64,000 nucleotides of DNA from Pythium myriotylum (lineage: Eukaryota > Oomycota > Peronosporomycetes > Pythiales > Pythiaceae), in assembly GCA_023091665.1 (NCBI GenBank), contig JALJCQ010000017.1, positions 1,674,001 through 1,738,000 on the forward strand, written 5' to 3'. The position numbers and the translations under genes were made by a program. Positions 40,898-51,619 of the stretch are shown piece after piece. The notes below the pieces were generated by a model. The model ran no database searches. It saw only the letters and a program-made list of their open reading frames with translations, and was not told where the DNA came from. The first letter of the stretch is position 1, and each line of letters opens with the position of its first letter.

Positions 40898-42757
40898 ATG
40901 GCCATTGCCGCCGCTGCGTTCGCTCCGCCGCCGCCCATGGACCCGACCGACAAGCAGAAGTACCGCACGCGACTCGCCTCGGCGGCCTCGTCCCCGACTG
41001 CGCCACTCAACCTGCAGGTCAGCGTCGGCGCGCACAACCTGCGGATCCTCAAGAAGGCCGGCAGCAGCGTCAGCGGGCCTGCGCTTGACACACCACGCAG
41101 CACCGCCTCCACGCCCACGCCCACAGGCAGCAAACAGCGCAAGTACGAGCGCAAGTCCAAGCGCTTCCTCTGGCCTGACGAACTCCACCGCCTCTTCGTC
41201 GCCGCTATCTTCGACGGTGCGAGCCTGCTCTTTTATGGTGCACAATGCCGAGTCTGACTTTCCCGTTTGTGTTTGGTATTGCCTCCAGTCGGTCTCAAGA
41301 ATGCATCCCCAAAGGCTCTTCTCTCGGTACGTCGCTGTACTTGCGGACTCCACTGCGATCAGATTATTGATATGAAGTGTCTTGGGTTTGGCTAGATTAT
41401 GCTTGGCGCCGGAGCAAGCAGTGAACTGACGACAGAACACCTAAAGAGCCATTTGCAGAAGTACCGGCTCAACTATGAGCGGTCGCGGCTCGAGTTTCTT
41501 GAGTTCTATGACGAGAGCGCGAGGCGCAGTCATAAGCGAAGTCGCAGGAGCGCTGGGCGTAGTGGAGGAGTGGGCGACCATAACTCGGGGTTCGTTTTCC
41601 CAATTAGCCACAAACGGAAGCGTGCGAGTCGCTCGGGTGACGGTAGCAGTGACGAAGGTAGCAGAAGCGACGGGATGTCCGATACGGACGATCAAAGCCC
41701 GTCCTTGGATGATTCACCACGCGGACAGCATTCGCAGACCTCCGAGGGCGTTTCTCAGCCAATCGCCCCCACAGAAGTCAAATCGGAGACCCATTCTGTG
41801 GAAGATCGCCACCAAGGATTGCTAGACTCATCCATGAAGGCTGCAGACCTGTCCGCGCAGACTCCGATTCCACAACATGGGTCACAAGTTCCAGCTATCC
41901 AGTCGAGCAGTATCTCCAATCGCGTATCAGAAACTGTCAGTGATAGCATTGTTGCCGCTGCAGCGGCTGCAGCAGTTGCATCAGTTCCGTATCCTCAACT
42001 GACGCCGCTCAACGACCCTCAGTGGAACATTCTCAATTCTTTGATATCGCCGCAACTCGGGGCCAGTCGTGGAAGTGGTGAGTCTGCTGTGGATGCGTCG
42101 GTGGGACTCGCAGGTGGATTTGTTTCCAACACCAAACAGCATGGTTCATTCGAACCGCTTACTCTTAGTGGCTCCGAGTCGGCAGACCTTCAAGTTCAAA
42201 TGCACTTGGCCATGCAAGCACAAATGAATCTCCATCGACAGATGCTCACACGCAAGGTAGAGGTCTCACAACACCTCCAGAACCAGCAGCAACTGCAGCA
42301 TCAAAAGCTTTTGCAAGTGATTTCAAAGTCTGCCCCCGAGCCATCGAATTTCTCATGGGCGAGCCTGACGAGTGCGACAATCCTCGGTGCGGAATCTAGG
42401 AGTGCACCATCATCAAAGGCGGTTCAGCGACCAGCAACTGAGAGCGACCATTCTTCGACTGACGGTGTTGCAGTGTCGAAGAATAGTGTCCAGTCGGGTT
42501 CTGTTGACCAACCTTCTGCATCTACTGCATCAATGGAAGGGGCGGCCCCTTCGTCCGAAGAAACATCTGTGTCTTCCACACTTCTCGGATTGCAGGCAGC
42601 TGACTTCGCCGATGCCGCTGCATTAGCATCTCTTGAAGGAGTACCAAGTGAAAGGCTGGACGAAGGGGACTCGCTCACCGACCTGTACAGGTGGGATAAG
42701 ATGGACTTCTCGATGGATCTCGAAGATGACGATCTCTTCGGTTTTCTCAAGTCCTAA
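40898..42757 (+). CDS. GARP/Myb-like (SHLQKYR) transcription factor, paralogue A
   Basis: Exons 40898-41216, 41289-41326 and 41396-42757 give 572 residues. The DNA-binding B-motif is spread over all three: RKYERKSKRFLWPDELHRLF then VAAIF, VGLKNASPKALLS, then LTTEHLKSHLQKYRLNYERS. This is the single Myb-type repeat of plant GARP and type-B response regulators. Downstream blocks shared with paralogues B and C are LNDPQWNILNSLISPQL, LQVQMHLAMQAQMNLHRQM and an acidic-aromatic end DLYRWDKMDFSMDLEDDDLF. The middle is Ser-rich and disordered. It acts in the nucleus by inference. ATG 40937 is an alternative start. Adjacent hairpins lie 150 nt past the stop. Confidence 0.85.
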
Positions 42758-43491
42758 AGAAGAGGATCTTGGCTCTCGAGTCGGGTTTCGTTCAGCCGCA
42801 GCGTGCGTGCTCTAGACACGTATGTAGAGTAGACAGTGTTGGTCTCTGTGATGAAGTGCAAGTTTACCACATCAGAGTTTCGTCTCACCAATTATTGGAA
42901 CCCACTGGATGATGGTCTTGTGGCGTGGTGAGAGAGGATTCGTGGCACCAATCCTCTCTCACCTCGCCACAAGACCATCATCGTTGACCACTGACCACCA
43001 AATTGGTGGTCAGTGGTCGACAGACTTTTCAGATAGGAAAGGCTACTTACACTGCCCAGTGGACCTCGCTGGAAAATTTATCCTTTGGCCCCGGTCCTCA
43101 GATATTCCGCGAAGGAACAAAATGCCGAGCTCGGCAAAGCTGTGAATGGCAAATAATTTCCGCTCGGCGTCTGGAAGTGTACGATTGCTTTCGATATCAG
43201 AGGCGCAGATTGAAAGCTTAGTTTACTTCTATCCCAGTGAGATTCGCTGGTGAGTCCACCAGATACAGGTAATTGAATCGAGGAGTGTGAGGTTTACCAG
43301 ACATTCGTCGAGTCGCTGCGAACCTATGAACAAAAATGACCTATGTGTGCGCATGAAGTGTGCTTGCATTTGTTAATAAACCACTGGGAAAACCTGGGGG
43401 GAATGCTGCTTCCTGGCAGCGCTCACTGTCTACGTCCTTTCCTTGCATTCACGTTTTGGCGCTTCCTTTGGCGCGAGATCCAACATAGAGC
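42758..43491. other. Convergent gap between GARP paralogues A and B
   Basis: About 730 nt between the convergent 3' ends of A and B. It contains the double hairpin at 42908-43021 and otherwise AT-richer DNA with only short frames. No gene is supported. Confidence 0.5.
42908..43021. repeat. Two directly abutting foldback sequences
   Basis: Hairpin 1 pairs 42908-42940 with 42950-42982 (33 bp, one mismatch, 9-nt loop). Hairpin 2 starts at the next base and pairs 42983-43000 with 43004-43021 (18 bp, one mismatch, 3-nt loop). The arms are unrelated between the two hairpins. Their near-perfect symmetry suggests recent origin or selection on structure. Placement about 150 nt downstream of the GARP-A stop would put them in or after its 3' UTR. 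Confidence 0.9.
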
Positions 43492-44869
43492 CTATTCGTT
43501 AGACTTCAGAAAACTGAAGAGGTCCGTTTGGTCATCCGAATTGATTCCCATGTCGATGTCCATGGACTCCCAAGGAGGCCCAAGCATTGCGTCCGCAGAA
43601 CTGGAACTAGGAGGATTCATAGAGGACACGTAACGTTGCTGATGGTGGTGGAGATGAAGCTGTTGCTGTTGCTGGAGGAGAGAGTTATCTCCGATTGACG
43701 GTCGAGGCGGTGGCATCGATTGCTGGTCAGAGTATCGTGCATTTTCCACGTGTCGTCCGGATGATTGTGGCTGCGGCTGACTTGTGGAGACGGTTTGCAA
43801 CGCACGTTCGACCATTGCTGAGGCCGCAGCTCTCTTCACTGCAGCAGCCTGACTGTAATAGTGCTGTGACACTGCGACCTTGCGCGTTAGCATTTGTCGG
43901 TGGAGATTCATCTGCGCCTGCATTGCCAAGTGCATCTGTAGCTGCATGTCCGGTGAAGCCTCCTCATTGAGGGAGAAAGGAACCGGAGCCACACTACTAC
44001 CACTCATAGGTGGCACTTGCGGAGATAGCAGATTCGCCAAGATGTTCCATTGTGCATCCGACACACCCTCGACGCCGGATGGACCATCGCGCGGGGAGAA
44101 GCCGGCACCATAGCCACCCATCGCTGATTGCGAAGCCAGTGCCATTGCCGCGTTTTGCTGGGCAAGCCGAAGCAGATTGGCTCGCTCCAGCCGGGAACGC
44201 GGCGTAAGCTGGGAGAGCGACTGCGATGGGTAAACTGGTCCTCGGGGAACTGCATCCGCTCGGCTCGGAGGAGTCTTCTCGTCCGCAGCATCATGACCGC
44301 CCCCGATGCCGGCGTCCCCGGACTGACTGGGCGTGATGGGGAAGATGAATCGCGTATGGCTTTCGAGCGACTTGGCTGTGCGGCGACGTCGACGGCCATT
44401 GCGTTTGGCGCTCTCGTCAAAGAACGCAAGAAACTCGGCACGTGACTTCTCGTAGTTGAGCCGGTACTTTTGAAGGTGGCTCTTTAAGTGCTCAGTGGTG
44501 AGCCCGGCGTTGGTAGCTGTCGGCTGCATGAAAGGCATGAGGGCTTTGGGCGAGGCATTCTTCAAACCCACTGAATCAAGCGTGTTAGATCTCAGCATAT
44601 GCCCTAGCAACACGTGCAAGTGACCTACAGTCAAAGATCGCGGCCACAAAGAGCCGGTGGAGCTCGTCGGGCCAGGCGAAACGTCGGGTCTTGCGCTCGT
44701 ACTTGCGGCTTCCGTTGCCAGGGCTGCCCACGTCGCCGTCGCCCTCGTCGTCGTCCAGCGTGAGCGATGTCGCGCTGCTCCCCGACGGCCAGACGTCCGG
44801 GAGGTCGGAGGCGCCGCTGCCAGTGGCGGTCGCAGCCATGCCTTGCATGGTGTTGAGGTCGGTGGTCAT
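43492..44869 (-). CDS. GARP/Myb-like (SHLQKYR) transcription factor, paralogue B
   Basis: Exons 44869-44629 and 44570-43492, joined in phase 1 over a 58-nt intron, give 439 residues. The motif reads RKYERKTRRFAWPDELHRLF, VAAIF, then GLKNASPKALMPFMQP and LTTEHLKSHLQKYRLNYEKS. The second intron found in A and C at the Pro/Phe junction is absent, so B has lost it or A and C gained it. Conserved blocks recur: SDAQWNILANLLSPQV, LQMQMHLAMQAQMNLHRQM, and a C-terminus with ESMDIDMGINSDDQTDLFSF. It is the shortest copy. It is transcribed toward A (convergent). Confidence 0.85.
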
Positions 44870-45582
44870 GGCTCGGTGGGCGGTCGGTTCGATCCCTCGC
44901 GCCGTGGGTTGTCTTGCACACTGAGCCTCCTCACTGGCGGCACTTGGGGCGGAATCTGGCACTTTAGCGCGAGTGGTTAGGTGGCTGCGCGGCTGTCTCT
45001 ACCCGCGGCCGCGAGGTAAGATTCCGTTGGCGTCGAGGTCGGCGATAGAAAGGGCCCTGAGTTCTCGGCGGGAGACCAGGCTGCTGAGGGGCTTCCCGGG
45101 TCATTCCCGTCTCGAGTCGTGACTTGGTCGGCGCGATGGGTGGATGGCGCCAGGCCCATCAGCAGACCGCAACATTCGCGCGCCCAGGAAGCGCGAATCT
45201 TGGAGAGCTGCTGCCGAGCCCCATTGGCTCTTTCCACTTACACGATGCCTTTGGCTCTTCTATGTGCATCAGGGCAGACGTCCGGATTTTTTGCCGGGCT
45301 GAGGCCCCACAGGGATCCGCTCCAGCGAAGAAGCCCCGCAACCAACGAAGAGCCGAAGACAACGCAGATCTTGGCGGTCCTGTTGTCTCTCACGATGATA
45401 ACAGAGATTTTAAAACCACCCTACTCAGACCTGACTTCATGTTTGAGCTCTCCCAGTGCTGTTCGTACTCAATCTGATGGATTCATTCTGTAGAAGAGAG
45501 GGAGGGAGGAGGTAACTCTGCGTCTGCCAAGGTTGAGTAAACGGTTCACCTGAATTTCTCTCGTTCTGTGCCTTGACCGTAA

Positions 45583-45649
45583 CCTTGCATGTCAGCCATT
45601 TGATTCGAGATCAAACTTTGACCTCCACTGAAATGGCTGACATGCCAGG
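45583..45649. repeat. Inverted repeat, 19-bp arms
   Basis: Arms 45583-45601 and 45631-45649 pair with one mismatch across a 29-nt spacer. It lies inside the gene-poor interval and is one of several foldbacks near the GARP cluster. Confidence 0.8.
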
Positions 45650-46132
45650 TTGCAGTATCGCGGTGCGAAGTGGAGGTACTTCAGCAGCAAATCCCACAGC
45701 TGTGCGCTCCTCAACACGATCGAGTTTAGATCGGCCACAATAAGACGTGGCGGGTCGATCGTCGCCGCACAAAAGTCAAGAGAAGCAATCAGGTTGAGAG
45801 CGGTGGTTAGTATTGCAGACTGCGGAAAGCAGCGGTAAAATCTTGCGGTGAGAGGCGAGCTTCACAACAGCTCGATGTGACTACTGTACGAAGTCTCCAA
45901 GTCCAGCAGCTTCATATGTTTACACCAGAACTTGGGAGTGTCTTTATGGATATGCAATCGATCGTCTTAAGCCTGTTTGAAAATCTCATGTCGAGATCAC
46001 AGGATCGCTCTTCTTCCATCGTGAGAGCGCCAGCGAACATTGCGTACTTTAAAACTCTGCAGCTGACAGTCATGCCGAGATTACGGCTGTGGTCGAGTTG
46101 ATGAGGCAAACCCAATGAGTTGAACGCCACGC

Positions 46133-46163
46133 GTCAACGACCTCTACAAGAGGGGTCGTTGAC
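46133..46163. repeat. Short hairpin beside a G-rich tract
   Basis: A perfect 10-bp stem (46133-46142 with 46154-46163) with an 11-nt loop, followed at once by GGT repeats and a run of about 14 G. The G-tract could form quadruplex structure. Confidence 0.7.
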
Positions 46164-46559
46164 ATGGTGGTGGTGGTGGGGGGGGGGGGGGATGGATTTT
46201 TGAAGTTTAGCCCCACATGTCGCAGTTTTCAAGATTCACCACTGCTAGGATTGGGTGATTCTTCTCTGGAGCACAGCTCCCCCCTCCCTCTCAACCTGCA
46301 GTTCTGCACCAAATCCGTTGCGTGAGTCCAAGGATAATTGCCGGCAAGATGGAGCGAGAGGCTTGTGAGACGGAGTCTCCACTTCACTGGCTCGCTCGGG
46401 ATTGCAGGAGTCTTGGGGTCTGCATCTTGGTGATTCTACTCGATTTTGGTGAGCCGACGGTCCGGGCGCGTGTAAACTACGGAGTACTGACACACAGACT
46501 GTGATATCCACGCCAGGTTGAAGGGTCTTCAAGCTGTGTGCTAAGTCCACGTGTGGTAC

Positions 46560-46903
46560 AACGCTGTTCTCAGATATCAATGCCGACCTGATCGACAGAT
46601 CTTGCCTCCAAAAGCTGAAAGACGACCAAGACGAGTGAATTCGAAGGCTTGTACCGGTTTATCCTGCCAGAGGAAGGGATTTCCTCCCCTGCCGCGCTAC
46701 TTCTGGATGTGAGTACTACTGCCCACTATTTTCTCTTTGCGGCGCACGGTATTATTATCTGGCAACTCTTGATGAATGAACGTATTGTTGCAGCTTCTGG
46801 GGATCAACAAGGATCAGCTGACATCTCTGCTCAACCTAACACCCAGAGAAGTCTATGCAAATGTTGTGAAAGTGATGCCTGCATACCGCCAACGGCGTTG
46901 AAG
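46560..46903 (+). pseudogene. Possible gene remnant or small spliced gene
   Basis: One piece reads EFEGLYRFILPEEGISSPAA and ends at a GTGAGT donor (46709). After an 84-nt putative intron with a GTTGCAG acceptor, the frame continues LLGINKDQLTSLLNLTPREV and stops with MPAYRQRR near 46903. The composition looks coding. Upstream, INADLIDRSCLQKLKDDQDE in another phase ends in a TGA. I recognise no family. A disrupted gene or a mis-modelled exon are both possible. Confidence 0.25.
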
Positions 46904-47063
46904 CACACAAATCCCTCCTCAATCGGAGGATATTGATTGACAATTTCTGCTAGATGAAACTTGAACCCAGCATCGTTGCTTTGATCTTCATCGTCGCGAA
47001 GTGTTGATAGTCAGGACCGAAGGTGTGTACTCGAAGTATACTGGGCCGGTACTGTGTAACTCA

Positions 47064-47530
47064 CTAAGCGATGGGTACCTTCCACAAACAGAGTCGTGTG
47101 GGAATAGGTTTCGGTGCTCGTGCACAAGACTGGAGTATCATTTTGCTAGCCGATCGTTGAATTGTCACAGCAGATGAACTGAAGCTGACGGGAAGCTCTG
47201 ATACAGATTGCCGTGCAAAACTCGTGCTTTCTAAAATCGCATTTGCTAAGTTCTCTTTGAGCGATTGAGCTGCAATTTCCCACGAAGACATGAGCCTGCC
47301 GTATCGTCGACATTTTCGGTCTAATGAGATGATGGAGTCCAGGACTACGTTTTTCATCGCTACTACAGGGCTACGAAGATTGTACACAAAGACAGTGGTG
47401 CGTGTGGACAATGGCTGATTCTATTCCAAATAGCGAGCGTTGGAGTGAAAAGTGCAAACTCGTCAGTATGGACTCTATCAGTTCATTCATCTGAACATAC
47501 AGCTGACGACAGACAAACAGGTAGGACCAT
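47064..47530 (-). pseudogene. Coding-like fragment, unknown
   Basis: A 115-codon frame (47411-47064) reads NVVLDSIISLDRKCRRYGRL with good amphipathic helix character. Just upstream in another phase is LYVQMNELIESILTSLHFSL. Together they could be exons of a helical protein or a broken gene. No domain is recognised, and a facing plus-strand frame (47555-47914) is also unexplained. Confidence 0.2.
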
Positions 47531-48794
47531 ACGCGATAATAATGTCATCACACCATGAAGAAGATCAGTAATTCACAAGATTTCCATTCGTGGGGTCGAG
47601 TCAAGAATCTGATTGCGTTTGGCCTCGACCTTCAGGAGATTACCGCTGCTTCTGCCTGCGATTGGGAGCTCTTGTGTGGAGGCTCTAGGCCCACTACTAG
47701 TACAACCGCAACCTCGACGGTATTGAGCACACATGCATGGTTCTCGGCGAGACTGGTTGGACTCGTATCGACGACAAGCAAGTCACTGAGTTTCCATCAG
47801 CTTGCCGTTCAAGTCGACCAAAGAGCCTTTGCGTCCTCCATAAAACAGTTTGGATTCATGATTACTCATAGACGATTACTCGAACTCTCCGACCTAGAAT
47901 CCGGGATACTGTGACCCGCTACTGGAGTGCCTCGGCTCAATGGCTACGAGAGTGCCGCCAAAACTCTAGCACCGTACATATCGGCGGCTCTGTTTCCCCC
48001 TTTAAGGTCGCCGTTGGCGATAAGCGATAGGATCGGCGTTGGCTGTGGCTGTTGGGTGCGAGTGTTGAGTGGATCCATCGATGCGCAGCCGTCACGTCGG
48101 CCTTTGATTCCAGCCAGAATCTGAGATCCAATCTTGCGACCGGCTCAGCGACTGGCGCAAGCGTCCACATGTGGGATTCCTTTGCACCCGTCTCCCAGGT
48201 TCGTCGGCCGCGGTACCGCAGGCTTCTCGGATGACCATAGTTTCCGTAAGAGTTGAACTCCCATCTCAACACGCCAAGAGCTCCCCCGTTTGAGTGCCGT
48301 CGTCCCGGCCTCTTCTCCAGTCATCCGCCCATCTCGTTTCTGAAGAACCTTTCTTCCTGAAAGATTCGAGCCAAAATCGGCGCAGCCGTTCTTTCGGCTT
48401 CACTGCTTTCCCCGGGGCTCAATCGACGCGCCGCGGGTGTCCACCGCGTTCTCCTCCTCCTCGCGCACCACCAGAGCCCTTGCTCGCGGCGCGTTCTCCA
48501 CCAGCGACTCCACAATCGCCGCGGCCGTGGGCGTTCGAATCGCGGCTGAATCTTGACGAATCTTTAGTGGCCTCGCTCAGCCCCTTCCCCATCCCTGATC
48601 CTCTCACGCGGTCTCGCTGAGTTGCCCGGCTCCGGCCACCCGCCAGTCGGGCCACCTGGTTCCGCTGCCCAAAGTCGCAGCTGCTGCCTGCTCTGTTACT
48701 GCCCGCCGGCAGAACCTCCACCCGAATCTTGGGTGGCGCCCGACAACGGGATTCGCGGACCCCACCACCCACGGCAGCCGCGGTCACGCGCGGG

Positions 48795-50944
48795 ATGGAA
48801 GAATCGAATCTCCACTCCGAGACGACCAACGAGCTTAGTCGCGCGGCCGACGTCAGCGCCGCCCCCGCCTCCACCATTGCGCCGCTCGTTGAACCCGCGA
48901 GGGACGCGGTCTCCCTCGCGACCAACAAGGCCGCCGCGATCATCGACGGGCTCAGCCAAGACCCTGGTACCGAGTCGCCTGTGTCGGCCGACTCTCTTCT
49001 GGACGATGAGCGTCTGAGCGCGTCGGCGGCAGGTGGGACGGCCAAGCCCCAGCGGAAATACGAGCGCAAGACCAAGCGCTTCGTGTGGCCCGATGAACTC
49101 CACCGGCTCTTCGTCGCTTCCATCTTCGACCGTGAGTGGCTGGCGCGGTGTCGCGAGGAGGACGGGAAAGGACTGACATTCATTTCTTGCGATCGCAAAT
49201 CTCAGTCGGACTCAAACACGCCTCCCCAAAAGCCATCATGCCGGTACGTTTCTCGTTCTGTTCTATAAGCTGTCCCCCAAGCCTCGTCACTGATGAATCT
49301 TTTTCTCCAATGTTGTCTCTACAGTTCATGGCATCTGCCGCGAGTAGCTACGGGCTCACAACTGAACACCTCAAGAGCCATTTGCAAAAGTATCGACTCA
49401 ATTATGAACGATCACGTGTGGAGTTTCTCGAGTTCTACGATGAGACTGCCCTCCGCAACCAGAAGCGTCGCCGACGGTCTGGAGGTCGTGGAGGACCCGC
49501 TTCATCTTCGGGTAACAGCGGAGGCGAGCAGCAGACGATGTTTGTGTTCCCGATTCGTGCCCAGCGAGACCCGTCTCGATCGGAGGGAGGCGACTCTGAT
49601 CAGAGCAAAATTGGGGCCTCGAAAACTGGCAAAGAAGACGAGGACGAGGACGAGGACATGGACGAGGAAGACGAAGCCGACAGTGAAGATGCCAGCATGC
49701 AGAGCTTGACAAGTACCAAGTCACCTGGGAGTCGCCGTCGCGCAGAATCCGGCGGGTCAAACCGAGCACCCGTGCACCAGTCCGTCTCAAGTCTCCAACA
49801 CGCAACATCAGCGTTGTATTATCAGCAGTTGCTTCACCAAGCTCACGCTGCAGCCGCAATAGCGAGCCCACACACTCCCCATCGACGAGCTGTGGACAGT
49901 GTACACTGTATTTCGTCCGGGAACAAGTCCCCGCAGCACTTGGGGGGAATCCCGCAGCCTTTTGGCACGCAAGGACTCCCGTATGCTGGCTTGGGAGGCG
50001 GCAGCATGTACGATTCAACGGCTGCTGCTACGGCTGCTGCTGCTGCGGCCGCTGCCGCCGCTGCTGCGAACGGTGCGCCTTTGACTGATCCGCAGTGGTC
50101 GATTCTTGCGTCATTGCTATCCCCGCACCTGACTGCCGCGACTGCCGCTGCGGCTGCCGGGCACCACCCCCGCTCTCGTTCAATCTCTGACGAGGCCTTC
50201 CTGCTAGATAACTCGAGAGGATCAGAATCGTCGGAGCTCCAAATGCAGATGCATTTGGCGATGCAAGCGCAAATGAATCTGCACCGCCAAATGCTTGGGA
50301 GGAAAGTGGCCGTTTCCCAAAACGCATACAGTCATCAACTCGGAAGTAACGAAAGCAACAACCCAAATCAATTCCCTCCGTGTGTGCTTGGGGATATCCA
50401 TTCGCATCAATGGGCTGCGGCTGCTGCCGGAATGGAGCATATGCCTCCCACTCATGCTCTTCGGCTGCAACTGCTTCAGCAGCAGCAACAACAACAACAG
50501 CAAGCCTTCAGCCCCCACGGACACCAGGGCCACGCTAGTCCCCAACCGCCACCGCAGCAGTACCATCACCACCACTTAGGGTTCAATTCGAGCCACCCAG
50601 CGGGTTCATCGGCGTCATCCTCGATGTCATCCGGCTACAACTCCGGCCAAGGTGCTCCGACTCCGTCGACAGCCTCATCCCTTACCGCCACCACCAACTC
50701 GACGGTCGTAACCACAGTTGCTGGTGCCGCTGATTCAACTGGACAGGCAAGAGATTCATCGGGTGTTCCACCTTCGGGTGGCCCGCCAGCCTACGAGGGC
50801 TCTAGGAATGCTTCCCAGCCACTGCCCGGTGACGCCCCCGGGAACCCGCTTGATATTTATCGATGGGAGCAAATGGACCTGCAGATGAGTCTCAGCGAGG
50901 AGGAGGAGGAGGAGGGTGACTTGTTCGGCTTCCTTCGGTCCTAA
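48795..50944 (+). CDS. GARP/Myb-like (SHLQKYR) transcription factor, paralogue C
   Basis: Exons 48795-49131, 49206-49243 and 49325-50944 give 664 residues, the longest copy. The motif is RKYERKTKRFVWPDELHRLF, VASIF, LGLKHASPKAIMPF and LTTEHLKSHLQKYRLNYERS, with the same intron positions and phases as paralogue A. Shared blocks: LTDPQWSILASLLSPHL, LQMQMHLAMQAQMNLHRQM and the ending DIYRWEQMDLQMSLSEEEEE. It has extra poly-Ala, poly-Gln, poly-His and Asp/Glu tracts, typical of length-variable activators. The poly-Gln run is encoded by mixed CAG/CAA codons. Upstream 500 nt are GC-rich. Confidence 0.86.
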
Positions 50945-51135
50945 TCAACGTTTGAGAGCGCTGCAGATTGATGTGCAATAGATATGATCACACCCAGTAA
51001 AACAAACGCCACGCATGCAGAATACCGGGTCGCTTCTCTCATGTTTGGCCAATATAAAGTAGTAGTCTCTTTGGTGTTCTGTGGTGGTCCATGGTTCTGG
51101 ATAAATGGGTAGTCCCTCTTCTATCTATCGCATGC

Positions 51136-51476
51136 TCACGGCTTGTCCATTGTCTCGTCGGTGCCTGCGGGTGGCTTCTCGCCGGCGTTGAGTCCCCGAA
51201 CGTACAAGACGTTGTTGCAGCGGATCAGCACCTCGCCCAGGTTTCCTGCGCACTCGCCGTTGATGTATTCCTCCGTGTTGGCGAGCTGCAGGTTCATGTA
51301 CGAGTCGACGGAGACGAGAATGCCCTTGTACTCCATGCCCCACTTGAGGCGCACGACCACGGCCTTGCCCGTGAGTCCTGCGAGGAACGGCTTCGGGTTC
51401 AGAATCAGACCTGCCTACAGCGCCGTTAGTGTCCGGACGGTAGCGCCGCGCACGCCCTCGGAAGGCAACGCACCAT
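51136..51476 (-). CDS. SNRPF: Small nuclear ribonucleoprotein SmF; first exon is only ATG
   Basis: Exon 2 (51414-51136) encodes [40 protein letters not shown] and [17 protein letters not shown], the SmF Sm1 and Sm2 motifs with the N and RGxN-like RNA-binding residues. An ATG at 51476-51474 is followed at once by GTGCGT. A CTGTAG acceptor at 51415 restores the frame as Met-Ala-Gly-Leu-Ile-Leu-Asn-Pro, matching the usual MSLPLNPKPF start. The protein is 93 residues. SmF is part of the heptameric ring on spliceosomal U snRNAs. The only alternative is an internal start losing the N-terminal helix, which is less likely. Confidence 0.88.
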
Positions 51477-51619
51477 CGCTGCTGGGGCTCTTCGGAGGAG
51501 GCTTCGCTTTGTGCAGTGGCCGGAACCCAGCCAATCTTTAGGTGTTAAAATACGATAAGTTTAGACCAATCAAAACGGATTTAGTACAGAATACAACCAA
51601 TCAAAGGTTTTAGAATGTA

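Larger units (their letters stand above)
44870..48794. other. Gene-poor 3.9-kb stretch between GARP paralogues B and C
   Basis: No complete gene is supported. The stretch has a 19-bp inverted repeat at 45583-45649, a shorter hairpin at 46133-46163 followed by a GGT-repeat and a G-run of about 14, and coding-like fragments on both strands (46560-46903 plus; 47064-47530 minus). About 500 nt before GARP-C is GC-rich and likely its 5' region. The mix of fragments fits decayed genes or transposon remnants. Confidence 0.45.

Noticed and set aside
40798..41440. Minus-strand frames opposite GARP-A exon 1
   Set aside because: High GC third-codon bias keeps the opposite strand open; the plus-strand exon has the conserved GARP motif.
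48419..49198. 259-codon minus-strand frame near GARP-C
   Set aside because: It is antisense to the GARP-C first exon and its GC-rich upstream region, Arg/Ser-rich with no domain.
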